Source: Blastomussa wellsi | Taxonomy: Eukaryota > Cnidaria > Anthozoa > Scleractinia > Plerogyridae | Length of the DNA stretch: 64,000 nt | Direction: 5' to 3' | Assembly: GCA_947652115.1 (NCBI GenBank) | Contig: OX393566.1 | Location: 23,685,082 to 23,749,081 of the forward strand | Part shown: positions 22,501 to 32,335 of the stretch, one piece after another | How positions within the stretch are numbered: position 1 is the stretch's first letter | Layout of the letters: the number at the start of each line of letters is the position of its first letter | Position numbers and translations under genes: made by a program | The notes under the pieces: model-generated | Told to the model about the DNA's origin: nothing | Database searches by the model: none | Seen by the model: the letters and a program-made list of their open reading frames with translations, nothing else

Positions 22501-23688
22501 AACCTTTCCCTGAAATCTCCTATAGCCATGAGAGAAGATCCAATGCAACCCCCCAGGAATTCTCTACCATGCTGATCCTCTGGGTCCCAGCTGGGTCGAC
22601 CAATCTCATTTACAGTGGTCGTACATCAGCCCTTGAGTAAACAGAGGGTCTCTTATACTTTGTATGTGAAGCGTGATTGGAATAATTCATTTTTACCTGA
22701 TTTCCAAGCTTAAGAACTTTCCACGTGCACGTGAATGTAATTTTCGACTTAAACGTGACCCGAAAACGAATAGTTGAATTAGGTGTGATTCGTGAATCAT
22801 CTTGTTTTACCTGACTTAAGTTCTGTTTCTTTGAGTGTTGTAGTAAAATTAAATCTGTTTCTGTGGTTGGGATTCAGTTGAACAGATGAAGCTTCTGTTA
22901 GTTATTTCGTCGCGTACACGATCTCACCATACAATGATATCAATGCTAAAATCAAATTTCAGTGATTTTACGCCTTCCGGGTGTGAAGAATCGCCTTGAA
23001 CAACAACGATATTTTTATTACTTCAGAATTACACCTTACACCTGATTCCAAAATGACCGCTGATTTATGCACATACAAATTGGCCCTTGTTGCCTCGGTC
23101 AAGATAAAATTTTCTTTTGATTTTGAGCTTAAAAGCGAGGCAAGAAGGGCTAATTTGAATTCCAACAAAAGAATATTAAGATGGTAGCCATTTTGGAATA
23201 AGGTGTATAATTAAATACGAAAGAACGTGAAAACAGTTTGGTTATTATTCGTGAAGCGTGAAAAGGCCAAATATTTTTACGTGATTCGATTTTGCAAAGG
23301 GTTATAGAGGACCCTCTAAATACGGCATTATGTACGTACATGCATACGCATTAGGCTCCTTGGCCTGGAAACCAAGATTAAAGAGTATGAATAGACTTCC
23401 ATTAAAAAATCTGAAAATCTTACTTCATTGAGGAGGTTGTAAGCTTCTCTTATGCACGCATTCTCTCTTTCGTTACATGTGATTAGGACGCCTTTCATTC
23501 CTGCAGCGAGGAGTTCTTGTCCCCTTTTCTGAAAAAATACATGACAAAACAATGATTTAGAATATTGCAACATAAATAAGAAAGTATGAAGTTATACATC
23601 TGAGGGCAGGATGGCTGACCTTCTTTTTATGCCCGACGTAAAATGTTTTTGGTCGCTTTCGTTTCAAATCGGTGTTGTTATCCGCCAT
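19529..23688 (-). CDS. THUMPD1: THUMP domain-containing protein 1
   Basis: Homologue of THUMPD1/Tan1, the tRNA-binding adaptor that helps NAT10 make N4-acetylcytidine in tRNA-Ser and tRNA-Leu. Six exons in transcript order: 23688-23620, 23528-23424, 22191-21926, 21598-21478, 20591-20442, 19774-19529. All junctions are GT-AG and in phase, giving 318 residues (human 353). Matching segments: a basic start KRKRPKTFYVGHKKK, then AAGMKGVLITCNEREN and AYNLLNE (exon 2), an acidic linker, SGANNVIFIRTNL (exon 3), ISGSCHASLEDLQKLAEQ (exon 4), MYKSRNNSSVNRD and CVEIIK (exon 5, THUMP core) and CMSVVKDMFKLRKYNIHEV (exon 6) before a low-complexity Asp/Ser/Thr tail. The ATG at 23688 is chosen because it begins the first exon whose splice keeps phase. 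Head-to-head with the gene at 24040. Confidence 0.94.
19775..20441 (-). other. THUMPD1 intron 5
   Basis: 667 bases of AT-rich intron with no gene or clear repeat beyond short AT palindromes such as TATAATTATTATAATTA. Confidence 0.5.
20592..21477 (-). other. THUMPD1 intron 4 with inverted repeat
   Basis: The segment 20738-20898 begins ACCAGGAACACC and ends GGTGTTCCTGGT and contains short CCGGAACACC / CCCGGAATAACCCGG repeats, so it can fold back. A (CA)n run lies at about 21180-21192. No gene. Confidence 0.55.
21765..21922 (+). repeat. Dispersed repeat (GGGGTTTCAAAACAAG family), copy 1
   Basis: Shares AGGGGTTTCAAAACAAG, CTGCTGGAGTTCCA, TTACTTGACTAT.ATGCC and AAAAAGCTCACTTA with 40918-41045 in an ABCF2 intron. 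It lies in THUMPD1 intron 3, just downstream of the exon 3 donor site. Confidence 0.6.
22192..23423 (-). other. THUMPD1 intron 2
   Basis: A 1.2 kb intron. It holds the inverted MITE copy at 23030-23208. The remainder shows no gene. Confidence 0.5.
23030..23208 (-). mobile_element. MITE with TACACCTTATTCCAAAATGGC termini, copy 2
   Basis: Inverted relative to the copy at 17480. The right terminus GCCATTTTGGAATAAGGTGT is intact. The left terminus is altered (ACACCTTACACCTGATTCCA), with a few extra bases. Internal CCGCTGATTTATGCACA and GCGAGGCAAGAAGGGC identify the family. Confidence 0.75.
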
Positions 23689-24039
23689 TTTGGTTCCTTT
23701 TATTCCCCCCAGTACTACTCTTCTTCAGCAGGTGAGGCGAGAAGAGAACTGGTGCTGAACAACCAAAGCAAAAAGCAAAGCGCGGGAAATATTCGAAAAT
23801 TGATTTTTTTGCAGTACACTTGTAGGGAAACAGCTTTATGCTAGCTCCTAAGACAGGTGAGGCTTTTGTTTCAATACGTAAGCTGCTAAAAAATTGTACT
23901 AATTGTTTCACAATGGCAAAAGACACAAAAGTCACTTCGATTCAATTCGTTAGAACTCTAATTAGCTCAAATTAGCGAACGCAAACAAATTAGCGTACGC
24001 AGACAATTACGCAAATTAGCCAACAGAATTGGTGGAAAA
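23689..24039. promoter_or_regulatory. Divergent promoter region, THUMPD1 / unknown gene
   Basis: 351 bases separate the THUMPD1 ATG (minus strand, 23688) from the ATG of the plus-strand gene at 24040. The divergent arrangement suggests a shared bidirectional promoter. I see no canonical TATA box at a convincing position. Both-strand short frames across this interval are read-through noise. Confidence 0.5.
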
Positions 24040-25684
24040 ATGACAGACTTGGATAAACCAGATGACGAGTTTGTACAGTTTGTCTGTTTCAAGGCTGTTG
24101 ATCAAATTCCCGCGGACTTGTTCCAAAACTCTTGGATCCCATTTGCTGAAGAATTCGTTTCCCGTGGTATCAATACAATAATCTTCTCCGAGAAGCTTCC
24201 ACTTAACGGTGATTTAAGTCCTTACAAATTTATCTCCAAGAACTGTTGGGCATCAATTCAGGCGATCAAAGGAACATTTCCCAGAGGTCTTCCTTCCCCT
24301 TGCAGCCGAGGACACATTGCAGTTTCTCAGGTATTTACTTTGCCCAAGAAACAAAGAATACACCGAATTTACCTCAGGAAAAACAAATAAGCTTTTTGAA
24401 TTTTTAGCACTGCCTTCAACCATTCAAAACAATTTGTGACATTTTGCACGCAGCCGACACAAACCGCGGGAAAAAGCGCACGCGCGAGTCACGATAGGTT
24501 TTAGTTTTACTTCTGATTGGTTGAAAAAGTGTCGCGAAAAAGACTAGAGATTTTTGTAAATATTAAAAAGCGCTCTTTTTGGACATTTGTGACATTTTGT
24601 GGCCAGTTATGAGCTAAATCTGCTCCCAACTACTCAAAACGTCATTTGGAACATGAAAACATGCCTGTCTTCCCACAAGCATCGCGTTTTATGACATTTT
24701 CCCTCGGGCATGCATTTTTTCCACTTTCCTATTTTTCGTTTTCGCCTTTTCTTATTTTTTTGCTGCAGTTGTTCAACAATGTTGGCCTTCTACTGGGCTT
24801 GCCTTCACTCCGAAAATTTTCGAGACAGCGAAATCCAAACAGGAAATTCTTGCCACGGAATAGCCAAGGGAAAAGATGACGCTAAAAAGACGTGTGAAAC
24901 AGGGAAAACATTATTTCCCTTTACCACAGGAAAACTAAAAAAGCAACGGGAGAGTGTTAAGCGAAAACGGGAGGCCGGAAACGATCTCTGAAAACGGGAG
25001 GTTTCCGGCCAAAACGGGAGGGTTGGAATCTCTGCGGTATCCGGGGTATACATGGTTACCGGCGAATTGTTTGGGAAACCTGGCAGAATACTGGGGAGTA
25101 CAAACTAGCCTGCATGCAGTTACCTGTTATTCCTAAAGCGGAAAAATGCTCTAGGAATAATAGACGGCTGCACGCAGGCTAAGTACAAACCTGTGTGTGG
25201 ACGACATCCCACCCAGGCAGGGTGGGGGGGGGGGGGGGAGGGGGAAACCGGAGTTTCGCGCTGCTAGTTATGAGCCATTTGGGATTAAAAAGGCTTTACC
25301 TTTTTACAGGCGGGAATATTCAAGCTGATTCATGTGGCCAAGGTAGATGGTAACACTGTCAAACACAATGCTATCTTCAAACCTGGTTTTAAAGCCTTTA
25401 CAATGATTCCTCTTGTTGAGGAAGAAGCTTTACCAAAGGAAACTGTCATGGCGTATGCTGATTATCTAATCACTCTGCCAGGATTTCAGACTTTAAATGC
25501 TTATAAATTACACAGCAGTTCTGGTCCAGCAAGCGAGTGGTTCTATGAGTGGACCATTGAGGCGTTTTTCAATTCTGTTATGGCTACTGAGGAGTCGATC
25601 CTCAAAGACTTGATGAATTGTCCTTTGGTGACTAACAGATGGGAGATAAGTATTTTCAAGGACTACATGCAAATGGGCGGTTAA
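24040..25684 (+). CDS. Uncharacterised two-exon protein, 221 residues
   Basis: Exons 24040-24330 and 25310-25684 join in phase (CAG then GTATTT ... TTTTTACAG) to a 221-residue protein. I do not recognise the family. It looks like two similar halves, each opening with a strand rich in F/V/I (EFVQFVCFKAV near residue 10; GFKAFTMIPLV near residue 123) followed by a helix and a Trp- or aromatic-rich strand (CWASIQAIKG; WFYEWTIEAFF). That pattern would suit a tandem ferredoxin-like dimeric alpha/beta barrel, but this is inference from shape only. No signal peptide or membrane segment is seen. An AATAAA at 25713-25718 lies 29 bases after the stop and supports a real 3' end. The divergent THUMPD1 neighbour need not imply a shared function. 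Confidence 0.8.
24331..25309 (+). other. Intron of the uncharacterised gene
   Basis: 979 bases. It holds repeated AAAACGGGAGG phrases (24965-25021) and a G-run at about 25219-25237. No gene. Confidence 0.55.
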
Positions 25685-26214
25685 GCATGTTATAGACATT
25701 TTGTTGGTGCATAATAAATCATTTGTTTCTATACCCTACAGTTGAGTGTGTTTATTAAATAGACTACTTTCCATTGATACAATATTGCAACTCAAAAAAC
25801 ATACCGTATTCTTGCTGCTCTCGCATAAACTCTAAGAGCAAAACAAATAATGCAAACTATTCTAAGCAGTTAAAGGTCATTTTTATTTTATATGCATTGA
25901 GTACCATACCATAAGTACTGCCACTGATTGAGCACTGCCCCTATGCGGTTAAATATATGAAAAAAGCCACCCACAAATAAGTGCTTAATCGACGCAGCCA
26001 TCAGGCTAAATTGTTTGAGGAGACAAACCAATGAACAAATACAGTACAACTCAATCTAATTAAACCAGCCATGGAAATTTATCATGTTTGGATTTTTGTG
26101 TCTTTGGGAACTAATGTACAGTAATTAAAATGCTAAATCCAATCTTTTCTCCCTAAGGCACACACCCTGATAACAGGGGATGTATAAGAAACATGGAACC
26201 AGGTCAATAGCTAG
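25685..26214. other. 3' flank of the uncharacterised gene
   Basis: Contains the polyadenylation signal at 25713. Otherwise no feature seen. Confidence 0.4.
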
Positions 26215-26578
26215 AACACCCCCGTGGACCCATTCCATGGACGACCTTGTTGAACTGTGGGCCTGGTCTATGGATCACCTCATGAAACGGTCCATAGCCA
26301 ACCCTGTGGATCCGGTCCATGGACGACCTTGTTGAACTGTGGACCTGGTCCATGGATCACCTCATGAACCGGTCCATGGACCACCCCTGTGGATCCGGTC
26401 CATGGACGACCTTGTTGAACTGTGGACCTGGTCTATGGATCACCTCATGAACGGTCCATGGACCACCCCTGTGGATCCGGTCCATGGACGATCTTGTTGA
26501 ACTGTGGACCTGGTCCATGGATCACCTCATGAACCGGTCCATGGACCACCCCTGTGGATCCGGTCCATGGTATTGACA
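26215..26578. repeat. Minisatellite, about 82 bp period, GGTCCATGG-rich
   Basis: ACGACCTTGTTGAACTGTGG recurs at about 26240, 26321, 26404 and 26486 (spacing 81-83). Each unit also contains GGTCCATGGATCACCTCATG and CCACCCCTGTGGATCC. Roughly four and a half copies. Related CCATGG-rich sequence in altered form lies at 27187-27302 on the far side of a MITE. Confidence 0.85.
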
Positions 26579-26728
26579 GCTTGATAGACCACCCATAGGC
26601 CTCATTTTCCTTGTACACATTCCTGTATTGGGTGGCTTGCACATGTGTTTGTTTACACTCCACTGCGCTTTCTTACCTGCCCATGTGTTTCTAAGCTAAA
26701 TTCATTTTCAACGAATCCAAAAGAAAAG

Positions 26729-26979
26729 CAATCCACCGTAAGGAAAAAGATGGCGACTGGTACATTTCCCCTTCAATGCTTTGCATGTGAAAACCCTAAA
26801 AGAGCATATAAAAACACAAAGGAAAGTTGTAAGTCATTCAACTTGGCAAGAGCAATGTTGTTAGTAGTAGGAATGACTTCTGTTAAACCATACCTTGCTA
26901 TATGCCCAGTGGGCTTTGTTTGGTTTGCAAGGTATTGTGGTAAAATCTACAGCCGCAATCTTTTCTTATGGTGGATTGA
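26729..26979. mobile_element. MITE with AATCCACCGTA termini, copy 1
   Basis: The left end CAATCCACCGTAAGGAAAAA and right end TTTTCTTATGGTGGATTG are inverted repeats. A second copy at 33928-34177 shares AAAAAGATGGCGACTGGTAC and the same length. The 122-residue frame crossing it (26645-27013) is therefore not a gene. Confidence 0.7.
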
Positions 26980-27186
26980 TCTCCTGCATCCCATAATATC
27001 AATAATGGCCTAGTCCTTCCCGTTGTACTTGCCATGAAATGACATGTTAAAACGACACTGAGCGAAATCTGTGATGACAATGCTTAAACTTCACTTGCCC
27101 TTGCTGGTCCACTACAATTACTAACCTCAGTTAATTTCTGTCCCAAGGCAGACCTTCACACTGACGGGTACAGTTTGCTTTCGAAA

Positions 27187-27302
27187 ATTATGGGTGGTCC
27201 ATCAGGTGGTCCATGGACCTGGTCCATGGGGTTGGTCCATGGCCCAGGTCCACAGTCAGTCTCACGAGGTGGTCCATGCAATGGGTCTACAGGGGTGGGT
27301 CT
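27187..27302. repeat. CCATGG-rich repeat, outlying block
   Basis: Contains GGTGGTCCATGGACCTGGTC, GGTTGGTCCATGGCCC and AGGGGTGGGTCTA. Composition matches the 26215-26578 minisatellite but the units are scrambled, with a partly mirrored order. Confidence 0.55.
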
Positions 27303-27336
27303 AGGTTTTGTATACGTCCAATAACAGGCAAACTGT

Positions 27337-28189
27337 TCACTTGTAAATTAGTAGAAGTGACTCTTGTTTTTCACCAAGATGCTTTCCATCCTTGACAGTG
27401 GTCAAATCTTTAATCAGTGCAAGTGTTTCTTCCACCAGCTGTTTGTCTGCTGTCTCACGAAAATTCACAGTGTGAGTCAAGAAATCAAGCAGCAGATTTC
27501 CTTCAGTTGATTTCTCATCAAAAATCTCGGTAACATCGATGAAATATTCTTGAGTGTATATTTCATGTTTCCACCCATTTTCGTTAGCAATCTTGATAAT
27601 TTTCTCAAATTCCATGCCACTGATTTTTCTGCCTCACTGTAACCCAATATGAGAGATCCTGCCCATCTAGTAGGCAAGCGAAAATTCCACTGTCACTGAG
27701 CTCTTTCTCAAAACAATGAATCAAGGTCTGCTCAATGTCAACATAGTAGATACTATGTATGAAATGGACCATGTCAAACTTAACTGACTCCTTGACCTTG
27801 GGGCTTTCTTTGTACTCTTCAAAAGTCTGCTGGTAAACTTCGAACGCTGCCATTTGATCATGAAGAGTTTCAATGGCAGCTTTGTAGAGACTGCATGAAT
27901 ATTGATTAGGCTCGACAGCACGGCTGAAAATCTTTGTGGAACGGCCACCTTGTTCACTTTTCTGTAATTCTTCCCTAATTATTTCAATGATGTCCATGTC
28001 TCTTTCGCCAGTTCCACTTCCAATGCTCAAGATGTTTAATCCGGGCCGGGGAAAACTCAACCTCTGTATCAACGGCGGTATGTGTTCCCGTAATATCTTA
28101 CAATTTTTCACTCTTACACCGGATTTCGTTGTGAACACATTCAAACTTTTAACATAATGTGCCCTAGAGGTTAGGGCAAACGACGTCAT
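27337..28189 (-). pseudogene. Histamine N-methyltransferase-like, disrupted copy
   Basis: The HNMT family moves a methyl group from S-adenosylmethionine to histamine in the cytosol. This minus-strand intronless copy parallels the intact one at 30716-31621 from the aligned start at 28189. The SAM-binding strand ILSIGSGTGERDMDI and the C-terminal EGNLLLDFLTHTVNF are both present. The frame breaks near 27605-27640: after GQDLSYWV the reading frame shifts and meets a stop, while the rest continues in another frame. Comparison with the intact copy shows a net loss of about 35 bases, not a multiple of three. So this is a pseudogene or an assembly error. The open frame also extends 32 residues upstream of the aligned start (to 28285), which the other copy lacks. 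Confidence 0.8.
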
Positions 28190-28289
28190 CTTTTCTGCCT
28201 GGGCCACGAGTTGCTGAGAAGAACGCTTCAACTTTGTCTTCCAAATATGCTCTATCTGAAAACCAGAAAACCAAAGGTCACGCAAACGC

Positions 28290-28775
28290 TGGCAGGACTG
28301 GCAGGGACAATCTCATCCCAGAGGTCGCGATCCTTTTGGCCAGCACCGTCACTCTGCTCATGCACAACGTCAAATCAGTCAAATCTGATTGGCTGAAAGC
28401 TACAAAACGAGTTCTCTACGCATGCTCACAATTTGGTTGAGGCCATCGGCTTAGCCATCGGCCAGAGGTCCATTCTCGTCCCCAGAGGCCGCGGTCCTTT
28501 TGGTCAGCACCAAGGAATCGAGACCTCTGGCCACCCCAGCTTGTGAGCATGCGCAGAGTACTCGTTCTGTAGTTTTCAGCCAATCAGAATTGTCAGATTC
28601 GACAACGAGTCCGTGATTCGTGGACTTCCGGTTTTGGAGACGACCAGAGGTGTCGCCAGAGGTTGTGATTCTTGGTGCTGCCCAAAAGGACCGCGGCCTC
28701 TCGGGACGAGAATCATTGTCAGAGGTATTGATTTTCTTGGTGCTGACCAAACGAATCGCGGCCTCTGTGGACGAA
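28290..28775. repeat. Inverted dispersed repeat cluster (CCAGAGGCCGCGGTCC family)
   Basis: Blocks like CCCCAGAGGCCGCGGTCCTT followed by TTGGTCAGCACCAAG occur on the plus strand at about 28308-28345 and 28481-28525, and in mirror order at about 28665-28710 and 28730-28760. The intervening arms TTGGCTGAAAGCTAC / GTAGTTTTCAGCCAA are also mirrored (28388 and 28568). Another partial copy lies at 32336-32395. The cluster has been inserted at the broken end of the polymerase relic, and the polymerase frame runs into it. Confidence 0.65.
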
Positions 28776-28859
28776 AACTAGATTGGCATGTCGCCAGCAC
28801 AACCGACGTCATGCGCCGGCGCAGTGCGTTTTCCGTGGAGGCCCGGAGTGAATGGATGG

Positions 28860-29750
28860 TTAAAGTCGTACTGTAAAGCTCCGCACCTTTCTCGACCGCT
28901 CCCCGAGTAAGAAATGCAAACTCACACCCGGGACACTGACCGCGTCTTTCAAGATGTCGATTCCTTTTTTCGGTGTAGAAGGTCCGCATCTTTTCCAAAG
29001 CCTCAAGGACAGGAGCCACGTCGAGATTGTTGTAGTAGCACAGCCAGTCCGCGAAGGTGCGCATGCCCTTTTCTTTGAACAGACGCTTACATCCCTCCAA
29101 TTCATCTCTCGTGAGCACGTGGTCGCCCTTCAGGTGTGAGTACCACGCTTGATAGTCTGGGAGCCCTGGATAGTCGAGCTTTTGGGGCGAGTCGAACCAG
29201 TCGTACGGAAACCACGATTTCTCTGATGTACATTCGTAGGCTTTCACCCACTTTTCGTAGCTGGTCCCCGGGCCAAGGTAGTTGATGATGTCAAGGAAAC
29301 GGAAGCCCCAGGTGAGCAGGAACATTACCTTGTTCCCGTTTTTTGCCACTCTGACTTTGCCGGTTGTGTCACCAAGCCGCTCCGCGAAGTGGCTTTTGAT
29401 CAGGTTTAGATCGTAGCTGTCCGAGTTGAACCCGACGACAGGCACCTGATCACACCATTCCCCAATTTTTTGCCGCTGCGCTCTCGGAAGCAGGCCCACG
29501 TCTTCTGGCATAAACCCCGCTCTTACTTGGGACCGGATGTTTTTCCCGCGTCCCTCCAGCTCTTCCATAAACTTGCGAACCAGCTCAGGGAGGTCTCTTT
29601 CGCAGATGTGGGTGGGCTCTCTCTCGAGAGTGTCGCCGAGGCTCCCCGAGTTTGCGTTTGCGTTAGCGTGGGCGTGCGCTCCTTCCGCTGATTATTGTCG
29701 CCGTACGCCTCAAAATCGTACAAGATCGCGTGCGGGTAAAAACGGGACAT
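28860..29750 (-). pseudogene. Degraded family B DNA polymerase fragment (exonuclease region)
   Basis: Minus-strand relic of a protein-primed type family B polymerase such as those of Polinton/Maverick or linear-plasmid-like elements. In order: an Exo I-like motif DFEAY near 29710, an Exo II-like block VVGFNSDSYDLNLI near 29440, FRFLDIINYLGPGTSYEKW, and an Exo III-like block YYNNLDVAPVLEALEKM near 29010. The reading frame changes at least three times (around 29660, 28965 and 28920), and no palm-domain motifs follow, so it cannot encode a working enzyme. It lies between the two methyltransferase copies and ends in an inverted repeat cluster. I call it an old, truncated mobile-element or virus-like insertion. 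Confidence 0.75.
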
Positions 29751-30715
29751 TTATTTAGCTCCCCTAAGTCTCGACAAAATTTGTAAAGCTTGGAGAGAAA
29801 ACGATATAAACTTCCTGTGTTTGGAATGGTTTCACTTGTTTCGGTCATTTCGTTTTGGTCGTTTGGGTGGTTTCTTTTCGTTGTTTCAGGTTTTACAGGG
29901 TCCAAAATTGCACCGGCTGGACGGGCAGATTAGCACAAGCCGTTCGATGCTACATGTCCCTTCGTCATGTACCCTCGTTTGTAGGCAGCTTTATAATGCA
30001 ATCTGGCGACTAAAAATTTGAATTTGCCGATTATTTTTTACCACTTAGTCGTCAGATGGCGACTAACGGATTTTTTTAATTTCAAGCCCTGAATTTAATT
30101 TCGTACATGCCTGGATGTCTTGGCCATTATGGCAAAATCTTGGACAGGGGTCATTTTGTAGAATTAAGGCTTTATTGCGCATTTTTTAAAAGCCATTTCC
30201 TTTTTTATTTCCTCCTAACTTCTTTTGCCTGCATCTCTGAGCATTTTGCCCGGAAAATGTCACATTTTCCCAAACTGGTGGAGAAGGGTGGGCTGGCCTC
30301 GTCCCCCATATCCCGTACGCCTACAATGTATTTTCTTTATTTGTACTCCCTTACCTCTGACAAATTACAAATAATATTGACAATAACAAATAGAGTACTG
30401 TCTGCCTGGAATAACTGTAAGGGCTATGGAAGCCAGGCAGCCAGAAGACAACAACATTAAATGAAAATAAATTAATGGTCAGAACTGAAGATAGCATAAA
30501 CACACACACACGCATATTTAAAGGTTCAAGCCCGATGTCCGTGATAATGTTCATGAGGCTGAATAAAAAAACGGAGCTTTGCGGGTAGGCTCGATTTCCA
30601 AAATGCCATTAGTTTCGCTGTTGTCTTGACTACATGCATTGTTACGACAACCATAAAACGGCTGGAAATCGGATATAACTCTGGGGTGAGACTCAATAGA
30701 TTAAAGCAAACCGTT
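29751..30715. other. Spacer between the polymerase relic and the intact methyltransferase
   Basis: No gene supported. The frame at 30107-30460 (117 residues) has no recognisable homology. A short (CA)n lies at about 30499-30511. Confidence 0.4.
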
Positions 30716-31621
30716 TCACTTATATATAAAAAGAAGCGATTCCTTTTTTTCTCCAAGACGCTTTCCATCCATACTGCTGGTCAGATCTTTAATCAGTGCA
30801 AACGTTTCTTCCACCAGTTGTTTGTCTGCCGTCTTACGAAAGTTCGCGGTTTGTGTCAAGAAATCGAGCAGCAGATTTCCTTCAGTTGATTTCTCATCAA
30901 ACACCCCGGTAACATCAATGGCATATTCTTGGCTGTATATTTCATGTTTCCAGCCGTTTTTGTCCGCAATTTTAATAATTTGTTCAGCTGTTTCGCAGCT
31001 CTTTCTCAGTTCTGAGTCCTTTCCATTGCACAGTTTTCCTTGGATCAACGAATAAACCCAGTATATGAGGTCCTGTCCTTCAACGATACAAAAGAATATT
31101 CCCTGATCGCTGAGTTCATTCTCAAAACAATAAACCAAGGTCTGCTCAATGTCAAAAGGGTAGATGCTATGGATGAAATGGACCATGTCAAACTTCGCTG
31201 AATCCTTGATCTTCTGGCTTTCCTTGTAATCTTCAAAGGTCTGCTGGTTAAGGTCAAACTCTATCAACTGATCGTTTAGCGCATTCGATAGATTTTCAAT
31301 GGCAGCTTTGTAGACTTTGTAGAGACCGCACGAATATTCATTGGGCTCGATGGCTCGGTTACAGATCTTAGTGGCACGGCCTTGCTCAGTTTTCTGTAGT
31401 TCTGCCTTGACTATTTTAAGAATGTCCAAGTCTTTTTCACCAGGCCCACTTCCAACACTCAAGATATTTATACAGGACTGTGCCAAACTCAACCTCTGAA
31501 TCAACGGCGATAAGTGATCTTGCAATAACGTAAAATTCTTCATCCTTTCGTCAGATCTGGATATGAACAAATTTAAACTTTTAACGTAATGTGCTCCGTT
31601 GGCTAGGGGAAACGAAGTCAT
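30716..31621 (-). CDS. Histamine N-methyltransferase-like protein
   Basis: Intact single-exon frame of 301 residues (human HNMT has 292). It should be a cytosolic S-adenosylmethionine-dependent methyltransferase. The SAM-binding motif I is INILSVGSGPGEKDLDIL at about residues 51-68. It is followed by the acidic residue region AIEPNEYSC, then FDMVHFIHSIYPFDIEQT, which corresponds to the family's DFIHMIQMLYYV segment. Near the C terminus is TEGNLLLDFLTQTANF, matching NGDLLWDFLTETCNF. Histamine specificity is not shown by sequence alone, since cnidarians carry many relatives. The lack of introns, with a similar intronless copy 3.4 kb away, suggests retroposition followed by local duplication, or intron loss. 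The start MTSFPLANGAHYVKSLN aligns with the sister copy. Confidence 0.85.
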   Translation of the reverse strand: MTSFPLANGAHYVKSLNLFISRSDERMKNFTLLQDHLSPLIQRLSLAQSCINILSVGSGPGEKDLDILKIVKAELQKTEQGRATKICNRAIEPNEYSCGLYKVYKAAIENLSNALNDQLIEFDLNQQTFEDYKESQKIKDSAKFDMVHFIHSIYPFDIEQTLVYCFENELSDQGIFFCIVEGQDLIYWVYSLIQGKLCNGKDSELRKSCETAEQIIKIADKNGWKHEIYSQEYAIDVTGVFDEKSTEGNLLLDFLTQTANFRKTADKQLVEETFALIKDLTSSMDGKRLGEKKESLLFIYK

Positions 31622-32072
31622 ATTTTCTGCACGGTGTTGTTGGAGCGAGGCACGACTGTTTGACTCTAAAGAATGACTTTTACTCTGTCTTCGAATTTCA
31701 GATCATCTGATGTTCTCTAGAGAATAGACCTTTTCCGCTTGGGTGTGTTTGTTGCCCTCATTACAGACCATGTGACATACCCCAGAAAATTATTTTTTAT
31801 CCATTCAAATACACGCAACTATTTGTAAATTTGGAAGCAAGAATCCTCAAGAGTATCATCACATGATCTGTAATGGAACAACAAACCGCCCAAGCGAAAA
31901 AGGTCTATTGTTCCTTTGTCTACCCGAAAAATAGTCATTTCTTCTAAACTTTAATAGCCTGGTTCTTTCCTGCTAGCAGAGGCTCTTTTAATTTCCTGGT
32001 GTTTGCTGACGGGAGAAAAGAGACCTTTGCCATGGGTGGAAAATGGCTTTGATTTAACCACCATCCACAGTC
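31622..32072. other. Upstream of the methyltransferase
   Basis: Presumed promoter side of the minus-strand gene. No motif placed with confidence. Confidence 0.35.
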
Positions 32073-32321
32073 TCACCCTCGTATACAGGGTCGGTCGGGA
32101 AACGAGCGACCCTGGAATGATCCGATTTGAAGTCCGAAAATATCGGACTTCCGGTTGAAATGCGCATGCCTACATTTCAAAAGCTTGACCTAACGAACTA
32201 CATGGTATTTTACTTCCGGCCTTTTTTATTGTCTTCAAAACCAATCAAAATCGATCCTGTAACGGAACTTTAGAGAGTCGCTCGTTTCGTCAAGCCTGCG
32301 CAGTAAGAAACGAAGACTCGA
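32073..32321. mobile_element. MITE with GACCGACCCTG termini, copy 1
   Basis: About 249 bases starting near CACCCTCGTATACAGGG and containing GGTCGGTCGGGAAACGAGCG, AATATCGGACTTCCGGTTGA and TTTACTTCCGGCC, ending in AACGAAGACTCGAG. A copy in opposite orientation occupies 40459-40708 in an ABCF2 intron. Confidence 0.7.
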
Positions 32322-32335
32322 GCTACGAGATTGCC

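Noticed and set aside
26645..27013. 122-residue plus-strand frame
   Set aside because: It spans a MITE present also at 33928-34177; the frame is an accident of the repeat.
28576..29568. Single intact 330-residue gene
   Set aside because: Only the middle matches a polymerase; the frame shifts out of homology near 28965 and then runs into an inverted dispersed repeat.
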